A stretch of 12,445 bases of DNA from Micromonosporaceae bacterium (lineage in GTDB: Bacteria; Actinomycetota; Actinomycetes; Mycobacteriales; Micromonosporaceae). Where the stretch lies: the NCBI GenBank assembly GCA_019689695.1, contig JADGHA010000075.1, forward strand, positions 1 through 12,445. Reading direction: 5' to 3'. This document shows positions 5,636-10,811 of the stretch, in pieces. Positions within the stretch are counted from its first letter, which is position 1, and the number at the start of each line of letters is the position of its first letter. The translations under genes and the position numbers were made by a program. The notes beneath the pieces were generated by a model. That model was not told the DNA's origin, ran no database searches, and saw only the letters and a program-made list of their open reading frames with translations.

Positions 5636-7381
5636 ATGCTGCTGCGGATGTCCAGCCTGTTCCTGCGTACGCTGCGCGAGGACCCGGCCGAGGCGGAGGT
5701 GCCCAGCCATCGGCTGCTGGTCCGCGCCGGCTACATCCGCCGCGCCGCTCCGGGCGGGTACACCTGGCTGCCGCTGGGCAAGCTGGTGCTGGACCGGGTC
5801 GCCGAGGTGGTGCGCGAGGAGATGGCCGCCATCGGCGGGCAGGAGGTGCTCTTCCCGGCACTGCTGCCGCGTGAACCGTACGAGCGCAGTGGCCGCTGGC
5901 TTGAGTACGGCCCGGACATGTTCCGGCTGCGGGACCGGCGCGGGGTCGAGCACCTGCTCGCGCCCACCCACGAGGAGATGTTCACGCTCCTGGTGAAGGA
6001 CCTCTTCTCCTCGTACCGGGATTTCCCGCTGGTCTTGTTCCAGGTGCAGACGAAGTTCCGCGACGAGCCCCGGCCGCGCGCCGGGCTGCTGCGCGGGCGG
6101 GAGTTCCTGATGAAGGACTCCTACTCGTTCGACCTGGACGATGCGGGGCTGGCCGCCTCCTACGAGCGGCACCGCCGGGCGTACCAGCGGATCTTCGACC
6201 GGTTGGGGCTGAGCTACACGATCGTGGCCGCAATGCCCGGTGCGATGGGCGGGACGCGGTCGGAGGAGTTTCTCGCCGCCTCGCCGATCGGCGAGGACAG
6301 CTACGTGGCGTGCGACGCCTGCGACTACGCGGCGAACACCGAGGCGGTGACCACGCCCGCGCCCCCCGCCGGCGACCCGGCCGCGGCCGGTCCGCTTCAG
6401 GTGCACGACACCCCGGACACACCGACGATCGAGAGCCTGGTCGAGCTGGCCAACGCCCGCCGCCTCGCCGGCCGCGCCGACTGGACGGCCGCCGCGACAC
6501 TCAAGAACGTCGTGGTACGCCTGACCCAGCCGGACGGCGCGGAGGAGATCCTCGTGATCGGCGTGCCGGGCGACCGCGAGGTGGACATGAAGCGGCTGGC
6601 GGCGGCGGTCTACCCCGCGACGGTGAGCATGTTCGAGGACTTCGCGGCACACCCCGACCTCGTCCGCGGGTACATCGGCCCCCAAGTACTGCGCAAGCTG
6701 GGCGTACGGTACCTGGTTGATCCGCGGGTGGTGCCCGGCACGGCGTGGCTGACCGGGGCGAACGAGCCGGGCCGGCACGCCACCAACGTGGTGTGCGGCC
6801 GGGACTTCACCCCGGACGGGACGGTCGAGGCGGCCGAGGTACGCGCCGGCGACCCCTGCCCGGCCTGCCAAGAGGGCGCGCTGGCCATCCGGCGGGGCAT
6901 CGAGATCGGGCACGTCTTCCAGCTGGGCCGGCGCTTCGCGGACGCCTTCGGGCTGGACGCCCTGGGTCCGGACGGCAGGCCGGTCCGGATCACCATGGGG
7001 TCGTACGGGATCGGCATCTCCCGGGTGGTTGCCGCGATCGCCGAACAGCACCACGACGAGCGGGGACTCGCCTGGCCGGCCGGAGCCGCCCCGCTCGACG
7101 TACACCTGGTCCCGGCCGGGGCCGGGCCGCAGCTGGCGGCGGCGCTCGACCTCGCCGGGGAGCTGGCCGGGCGCGGCCTGCGGGTGCTGGTCGACGACCG
7201 GACGAACGTCTCGGCCGGGGTGAAGTTCGCCGACGCCGAGCTGATCGGCATCCCCCGCGCCGTCGTGGTCGGCCGCCGCCTGGCCGAGGGGTATGTCGAG
7301 CTGCGCGAGCGGGCCTCCGGCGAGCGCCGGGATGTCCCGGTCGGTGAGCTGGTGTCCCGGCTGGTCCAGGCGCAGGTGTAG
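5636..7381 (+). CDS. proS: Prolyl-tRNA synthetase, bacterial type with INS editing domain
   Basis: A 581-residue class II aminoacyl-tRNA synthetase that charges tRNA-Pro with proline in the cytoplasm. Motif 1 lies in RRAAPGGYTWLPLGKLVLDRV (35-55), motif 2 is FRDEPRPRAGLLRGREFLMKD (141-161), and motif 3 is GSYGIGISR (455-463). Between motifs 2 and 3 is the INS editing domain (about 230-395), which hydrolyses Ala-tRNA-Pro: it keeps Lys290 in TLKNVVV, matching the essential editing lysine, and ends with GANEPGRHATNVVCGRDF. Four cysteines in CDACD (226-229) and CPAC (408-411) may bind zinc. The anticodon-binding domain spans about 485-575. Length is normal for the bacterial type. The ATG at 5636 begins the usual MLLRMSSLFLRTLREDP N-terminus; a second ATG is at 5648. 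A gene for a separate YbaK-family protein lies 0.9 kb downstream. Confidence 0.97.
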   Translation: MLLRMSSLFLRTLREDPAEAEVPSHRLLVRAGYIRRAAPGGYTWLPLGKLVLDRVAEVVREEMAAIGGQEVLFPALLPREPYERSGRWLEYGPDMFRLRDRRGVEHLLAPTHEEMFTLLVKDLFSSYRDFPLVLFQVQTKFRDEPRPRAGLLRGREFLMKDSYSFDLDDAGLAASYERHRRAYQRIFDRLGLSYTIVAAMPGAMGGTRSEEFLAASPIGEDSYVACDACDYAANTEAVTTPAPPAGDPAAAGPLQVHDTPDTPTIESLVELANARRLAGRADWTAAATLKNVVVRLTQPDGAEEILVIGVPGDREVDMKRLAAAVYPATVSMFEDFAAHPDLVRGYIGPQVLRKLGVRYLVDPRVVPGTAWLTGANEPGRHATNVVCGRDFTPDGTVEAAEVRAGDPCPACQEGALAIRRGIEIGHVFQLGRRFADAFGLDALGPDGRPVRITMGSYGIGISRVVAAIAEQHHDERGLAWPAGAAPLDVHLVPAGAGPQLAAALDLAGELAGRGLRVLVDDRTNVSAGVKFADAELIGIPRAVVVGRRLAEGYVELRERASGERRDVPVGELVSRLVQAQV

Positions 7382-7410
7382 CTGCTCACCCGCCTGGGTA
7401 CGCCCGCATT

Positions 7411-7836
7411 ATGACGGAACAGATGGTCAAAGACGTCATGACGCCGCAGGTCGTCTACCTTCCCTCAGAGACGCCGCTGGATGAGGCGGCGCGCGCGATG
7501 CGGGAGAGAGGCATCGGCGACGTGGTGGTGACCGAGGGCTCCAGCCTCGCGGGAATGGTGACCGACCGGGACATCGTGGTCCGCGCCGTGGCCAGCGGGC
7601 GGGACCCGGCCAGCACCACCCTGGGCGAGGTGGCCAGCCGGGACCTGGTGATGATCGGTCAGGACGCCTCGCCTCATCAGGCCGCGCAGGTGATGCGGGA
7701 GCGGGCGGTCCGCCGGCTGCTGGTCTGCGACAACGACCGCCGGCTGGTGGGCGTGGTGTCGATCGGCGATCTCGCCGTGCGGATGGACCCCGGCTCGGCG
7801 CTCGGCAAGATCAGCAGTGCCCCGCCGAACGGCTGA
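7411..7836 (+). CDS. Protein with two CBS domains
   Basis: A 141-residue protein made almost wholly of a CBS pair (Bateman module). The first CBS domain covers about residues 8-62, with VKDVMTP, an alternation of PLDEAARAM and IGDVVV, and the TDRDIVVR ending. The second covers about 73-126, with HQAAQVMRERAVRRLLV and VGVVSIGDLAVR. Such stand-alone pairs bind adenine nucleotides (AMP, ATP, SAM) and act as energy or redox sensors or partner-protein regulators; which ligand or partner applies here is not visible. There are no membrane segments. The gene starts 29 bases after proS on the same strand; TACGCC six bases before the ATG is a near-consensus leaderless -10, and no clear Shine-Dalgarno is present. 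An ATG at 7423 is an alternative start. SufE follows 19 bases later. Confidence 0.9.
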   Translation: MTEQMVKDVMTPQVVYLPSETPLDEAARAMRERGIGDVVVTEGSSLAGMVTDRDIVVRAVASGRDPASTTLGEVASRDLVMIGQDASPHQAAQVMRERAVRRLLVCDNDRRLVGVVSIGDLAVRMDPGSALGKISSAPPNG

Positions 7837-7843
7837 GCCGGCG

Positions 7844-7849
7844 TAGTCT
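7844..7849 (+). promoter_or_regulatory. Leaderless -10 promoter element of the SufE-like gene
   Basis: TAGTCT matches TANNNT and lies six bases before the GTG start at 7856, in the 19-base gap after the CBS gene. No Shine-Dalgarno precedes the GTG and no convincing -35 was seen. Confidence 0.5.
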
Positions 7850-7855
7850 CGCCTC

Positions 7856-8278
7856 GTGGCTGGCGTACCGCCCAGGCTGGCGGAGATCATCGAGGAGTTC
7901 GCCTCGGCGCCGCGCGACGTGGTCCTGGAGATGCTTCTGGAGTACGCCGACGCGGTGCCGCCGCTGCCGGCCGAGCTCGCCGATCGCTCCGGCATGGAAC
8001 AGGTGCCGGAGTGCCAGACCCCGTTCTACCTGCGTGCCACGGTGGCGGACGGGACGGTCCAGACGTGGTTCGACTGCCCGCCGGAGGCGCCGACCACCCG
8101 GGCGTTCGCCGGGATCCTGGCCGAAGGGCTGGCCGGAGCGACCCCGGAGCAGGTCCTCGCCGTCCCGGACGACCTCTACCAGCGGATGGGCCTGGCCACC
8201 GCGATCAGCCCGCTGCGGGTCCGCGGCGGCAGCGCGATCCTGGCCCGGTTGAAGCGCCAGGTGCGCGAGCAGCGGTAG
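7856..8278 (+). CDS. SufE-family sulfur acceptor protein
   Basis: A 140-residue protein with the SufE fold. The loop QVPECQTPFYLRA places Cys53 at the site of the persulfide-accepting cysteine of SufE (E. coli Cys51), and the C-terminal LYQRMGLATAISPLRVRGGSAILARLKRQV matches the family's last helices. SufE proteins take sulfane sulfur from a cysteine desulfurase (SufS) or a related donor and pass it to Fe-S assembly or other sulfur pathways. A second Cys74 is present (WFDCPPEA). The GTG start gives the normal family length. In mycobacteria a SufE-like gene neighbours the sulfurtransferase sseA; here a rhodanese gene is also close by but three genes away and on the opposite strand, suggesting a rearranged version of the same association. 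It converges on the YbaK-family gene. Confidence 0.92.
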   Translation: MAGVPPRLAEIIEEFASAPRDVVLEMLLEYADAVPPLPAELADRSGMEQVPECQTPFYLRATVADGTVQTWFDCPPEAPTTRAFAGILAEGLAGATPEQVLAVPDDLYQRMGLATAISPLRVRGGSAILARLKRQVREQR

Positions 8279-8314
8279 CCGCGGGTATCACGTCACGTTT
8301 CACGTGCAACCAAG

Positions 8315-8334
8315 GCCCGCCTCACTGGGCGGGC
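8315..8334. terminator. Hairpin terminator between convergent sufE-like and YbaK-like genes
   Basis: GCCCGCC (8315-8321) pairs perfectly with GGCGGGC (8328-8334) around a six-base loop. The YbaK-like stop codon TGA (minus strand, 8322-8324) sits in the loop, so the stem is half inside that gene. No long T-tract follows on either strand; the minus-strand flank has CTTGGTT. It is placed to stop transcription from both sides. Confidence 0.6.
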
Positions 8335-8882
8335 TGCCCCGCGGGCTTGGCCAGGCCTTCGATCACCTGCGCCCCGGGCAGCTCGGCCAACGCCCGCCCG
8401 GGCAGCGCGATCTTGCTCGCCCGGATGCCGGACCCGATGATCACATGCGGGGTGGCGACCACCCGGGAGTCGACCAGGACCGGCCAGTCCGGCGGCAGCC
8501 CGATCGGGGTGATCCCGCCGTACTCCATGCCGGTCAGCTCGACCGCCTCCGCCATCGGCGCGAAGCTGGCCTTGCGCACGTCCAGGAACCGGCGCACCAC
8601 GTTGTTGACATCTGCCCTCGTGGTGGCGAGCACGACGCACGCCGCATAGCGCACCGCGCCCTCCCGCTTGCCGGCGACCACCACGCAGTTCGCCGAGACG
8701 TCCAGCCCCACGTCGTACGCCGCGCAGAAGGCGGCGGTGTCGGCCAGGCTGGGGTCGATCGGGGCGACCAGGATCTCGTCCACTGTGGTCTGTCCGGTCC
8801 ACCTCTGGAGGACGGCGAACACCGGGGTGGCGAGCAGGTCCGGCCGGGTGCGGGCCGGCTCAGTCTTCAGCGTTCCCATCAC
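8322..8882 (-). CDS. YbaK/EbsC-family aminoacyl-tRNA editing-domain protein
   Basis: A 186-residue protein with the YbaK/ProS-INS fold: DTAAFCAAYDVGLDVSANCVVVAGK (48-72), the central RYAACVVLATTRADVNNVVRRFL (78-100), FAPMAEAVELTGMEYGGITPIGLP (107-130, with the family's GGxxPIG motif) and SGIRASKIALPG (151-162). Family members deacylate mischarged tRNAs such as Cys- or Ala-tRNA-Pro. The position where YbaK and INS domains carry the essential lysine appears to be Asn65 here, so deacylation by the standard mechanism is doubtful. From memory, this SANCVVV version recurs in related actinomycete proteins, so it looks like a subfamily trait and not a chance mutation. GTG at 8882 is chosen because AAGGA lies eight bases before it; ATG at 8879 is an alternative. 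It diverges from a lipoprotein gene and converges on the SufE-like gene. Confidence 0.85.
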   Translation of the reverse strand: MMGTLKTEPARTRPDLLATPVFAVLQRWTGQTTVDEILVAPIDPSLADTAAFCAAYDVGLDVSANCVVVAGKREGAVRYAACVVLATTRADVNNVVRRFLDVRKASFAPMAEAVELTGMEYGGITPIGLPPDWPVLVDSRVVATPHVIIGSGIRASKIALPGRALAELPGAQVIEGLAKPAGQPAQ

Positions 8883-8928
8883 GCCTGCGATCCTTCCACC
8901 GCGGCGCCATGCCGCCGGCCGGTACCCC

Positions 8929-8934
8929 TACGAT
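8929..8934 (+). promoter_or_regulatory. Candidate -10 element of the small lipoprotein gene
   Basis: TACGAT fits TANNNT and would give a leader of about 40 bases carrying the GGAGGA ribosome binding site at 8965-8970. No good -35 was seen upstream, so the assignment is tentative. Confidence 0.35.
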
Positions 8935-8979
8935 GGACCGGGCTCTGCCCGAACTTCCGCCCTCGGAGGACCGTTCGTC

Positions 8980-9510
8980 GTGCCGCACCGGGTCGCTCAC
9001 ACCGCGCTGGCCGGCTGCGCCGCGCTGGCCATGTGCGCCGCGCTGGTGTCCTGCGGCACCCCGCCCGAACTGCGCCCGAAGCCCGGCTCCTCGCTGCCGC
9101 GGCCGTCCGTCCTGTCCAGCGCGCCCGCGACCGACCTGCCGTCCATCGCGGTGCTCCCGCCCGGCGAGACCGCGACCGCCTCGCCGCTGCCCAGCTTCGC
9201 CGAGGAGTTCGCGGTCCCCTGCGCCGGCTACCCGAGCGCCGGCCAAGTGCTCGCGTTGGTCCGCCGGATCGGTGGGCTTGTGCCCCGCACAGGCACCGTT
9301 CCGGTGGCCGAAGGGCCGCTGTGCGCCGGCGATTGGCAGTACACGGTCTTCGCCGTGCCAGGCAAGGAGCAGCTGCAGGTGGTATCCCGCGGGACCCCGG
9401 GACACCTCACCCTGGTGACCGCCGGCACGGACGTCTGCACCGCTCGGGTCCGCGCCGGCGCGCCGGCCGGCATTCGCAATGCTGCGGCCTGCCCTCCCCT
9501 CGGGTCGTAA
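8980..9510 (+). CDS. Small secreted lipoprotein of unknown function, four cysteines
   Basis: A 176-residue protein with a typical lipoprotein signal peptide: a short basic start, a hydrophobic Ala/Leu core and a lipobox LVSC with Cys25 as the lipidation site. Residues 28-75 form a Pro/Ser/Ala-rich linker, followed by a compact domain (about 78-174) with four cysteines (81, 115, 153, 171) that could form two disulfides outside the cell. I do not recognise this domain. The GTG start at 8980 is supported by GGAGGA nine bases upstream, one of the strongest Shine-Dalgarno sequences in the window; the open frame continues upstream but without lipoprotein features. The stop lies 10 bases before pheA, and its TAA is the first half of the pheA -10 candidate. 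It diverges from the YbaK-like gene with 97 bases between. Confidence 0.8.
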   Translation: MPHRVAHTALAGCAALAMCAALVSCGTPPELRPKPGSSLPRPSVLSSAPATDLPSIAVLPPGETATASPLPSFAEEFAVPCAGYPSAGQVLALVRRIGGLVPRTGTVPVAEGPLCAGDWQYTVFAVPGKEQLQVVSRGTPGHLTLVTAGTDVCTARVRAGAPAGIRNAAACPPLGS

Positions 9511-9513
9511 GCT
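9508..9513 (+). promoter_or_regulatory. Leaderless -10 promoter element of pheA
   Basis: TAAGCT fits TANNNT and ends seven bases before the pheA ATG. Its first three bases are the stop codon of the upstream lipoprotein gene. There is no Shine-Dalgarno before pheA. No convincing -35 is visible. Confidence 0.45.
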
Positions 9514-9520
9514 TCAGCGC

Positions 9521-10507
9521 ATGCGCGGACTGCCGCTCACCCGGTTCAGCTACCTCGGGCCCGAGGGGACCTTCGCCGAACAGGCGCTGCGCACCATCCC
9601 CGCGGCCGAACGCGGCACCCGGCTGCCCGCGCGGAGCGTGGCCGAGGCGCTGGACGCGGTCCGGGCCGGCGAGGTGGACGCGGCCCTGGTGCCGATGGAG
9701 AACTCGATCGGCGGCGTGGTCGCGGAGACCCTGGACGAGCTGACCAGCGGCGGGCCACTGGTGATCATCCGTGAGGTGGTGATCCCGGTGCAGTTCGTGC
9801 TCGCCGCCCGGTCGGCGATCGACCTCGCCGCGGTACGCACGGTGGCCGCCCACCCGCAGGCCTCCACCCAGTGCCGCGGCTGGCTACGCGCTCACCTGCC
9901 GGACGCCGCCGTGGTCGATGTGCTCTCCAACGGCGCGGCCGCGGTCGGCGCCGCCCAGGGCGAGTACGACGCGGCGATCTGCGCTCCGATCGGGGCCCAC
10001 CGGCACGCGCTGACCGTCCTCGCCGACAAGATCGCCGACCACCCCGACGCGGTGACCCGGTTCGTGCTGGTCACCCGGGCCGGGCGCGGGCGGGACGGCG
10101 GCGGCTTTTCGGTGCCGGAGCCGACCGGGGAGGACATCACCACCCTCGCCGTCTACATCGCACACGACAGGGTCGGCGCGCTGTTGAGCGTACTGATGGA
10201 ACTTGCCGTGCGCGGCGTCAACCTGACCAGCATCCAGTCCCGGCCCACCGGGGAACAGCTCGGCCGGTACGCGTTCTTTCTGGACTGCGAAGGGCACGTG
10301 GCCGAGGCTCGGCTCGGCGAGGCGTTGCAGGGGCTGCGGCGGATCTGCGCCGACGTTCGCTTCCTCGGCTCGTACCCCCGGCACCGCTGGCGCACCGCGG
10401 GAGCCGCCGCGCAGGGCGCGACGGCGCCACCGCCGGGCCTGTCCAATGCGGACTTCGCCGAATCCGCGGCCTGGCTGGCCCGGCTGCGGTCTGGCGATCT
10501 GTCCTGA
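9521..10507 (+). CDS. pheA: Prephenate dehydratase with C-terminal ACT domain
   Basis: A 328-residue monofunctional prephenate dehydratase, converting prephenate to phenylpyruvate in phenylalanine synthesis. The catalytic part (1-190) has YLGPEGTF (11-18), VPMENSIGG (57-65), HPQASTQC (111-118) and the TRF motif (179-181) whose Thr is required for activity. An ACT domain (about 206-285) should bind phenylalanine for feedback control: it has GALLSVLMEL in place of the usual GALV site and SIQSRP where most relatives have ESRP. Residues 290-328 are an Ala/Pro-rich linker plus a short helix not needed by the family. The ATG at 9521 is chosen over the in-frame ATG at 9479, since the fold begins at TRFSYLGPEG and a -10 hexamer sits just before it. 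A hairpin terminator follows 10 bases after the stop. Confidence 0.95.
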   Translation: MRGLPLTRFSYLGPEGTFAEQALRTIPAAERGTRLPARSVAEALDAVRAGEVDAALVPMENSIGGVVAETLDELTSGGPLVIIREVVIPVQFVLAARSAIDLAAVRTVAAHPQASTQCRGWLRAHLPDAAVVDVLSNGAAAVGAAQGEYDAAICAPIGAHRHALTVLADKIADHPDAVTRFVLVTRAGRGRDGGGFSVPEPTGEDITTLAVYIAHDRVGALLSVLMELAVRGVNLTSIQSRPTGEQLGRYAFFLDCEGHVAEARLGEALQGLRRICADVRFLGSYPRHRWRTAGAAAQGATAPPPGLSNADFAESAAWLARLRSGDLS

Positions 10508-10516
10508 GTGGTCAGT

Positions 10517-10535
10517 TGCCGGGCGTCGCCCGGCA
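10517..10535 (+). terminator. Hairpin terminator after pheA
   Basis: TGCCGGGC (10517-10524) and GCCCGGCA (10528-10535) form a perfect 8-bp stem with a three-base loop, ten bases after the pheA stop. It lacks a clear T-tract, as is common in high-GC actinomycetes. Confidence 0.65.
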
Positions 10536-10734
10536 CTCGTTCGATGAGGTGCACGGTCGGCCGCATCGTTGGCGAGGAAGAGTCTCCGTGGCGGAGATCC
10601 GCATCAGCGGCACGCTTTCACCGAACGCATGAGCCGTAGGCACGGCCGTCAAATAGAAGCTGGTCAGAGGCGATCTTCCCGGCAACACCGGACGAATCAA
10701 ACAACCGGGGTAGCGGCGACTCTTAACAAACGTT

Positions 10735-10740
10735 TAAGCT
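10735..10740 (+). promoter_or_regulatory. Candidate -10 element of the LPVTG protein gene
   Basis: TAAGCT fits TANNNT and lies 71 bases before the ATG, at the edge of the only AT-rich stretch in the intergenic region. No clear -35 was found; the flanking AAACGTTT palindrome could be a regulator site. Confidence 0.35.
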
Positions 10741-10770
10741 CCTCGCGCTCTCCATCGAGCACCACCATTA

Positions 10771-10791
10771 CTTCGACCCGAAGCGTTCGGG
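10771..10791 (+). promoter_or_regulatory. Two mutually exclusive leader hairpins
   Basis: CTTCG (10771-10775) can pair with CGAAG (10779-10783), or CCCGAA (10777-10782) can pair with TTCGGG (10786-10791). The two stems share the CGAA segment, so only one can form at a time. They end 12 bases before the GAGGA ribosome binding site of the following gene. Confidence 0.4.
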
Positions 10792-10811
10792 CTTGACACC
10801 GATGAGGACGC

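Larger units (their letters stand above)
10508..10811 (+). other. 304-base intergenic region and leader of the LPVTG protein gene
   Basis: No gene is supported here. After the pheA terminator there is a 6-bp hairpin (10583-10597, TCTCCG/CGGAGA, loop TGG) and a 5-bp hairpin (10633-10646, GCCGT/ACGGC). An AT-rich island, CTTAACAAACGTTTAAG (10722-10738), stands out from its surroundings and contains the palindrome AAACGTTT. TAAGCT (10735-10740) at its end is the best -10 candidate and would give a leader of about 65 bases. Two mutually exclusive hairpins (10771-10791) precede the ribosome binding site GAGGA (10804-10808). I could not match the region to a known riboswitch class by eye. Confidence 0.5.

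Noticed and set aside
5582..7105. 507-codon minus-strand frame opposite proS
   Set aside because: It is the antisense shadow of proS, whose class II motifs and editing domain are complete on the plus strand.
10540..10720. Known riboswitch (c-di-AMP, c-di-GMP, cobalamin) in the leader
   Set aside because: I looked for the conserved core sequences of these classes and did not find them; only short, generic hairpins are present.
10793..10798. Consensus TTGACA -35 element before the LPVTG gene
   Set aside because: It lies only 14 bases before the ATG, so its -10 would fall inside the coding sequence, where no TANNNT is seen.
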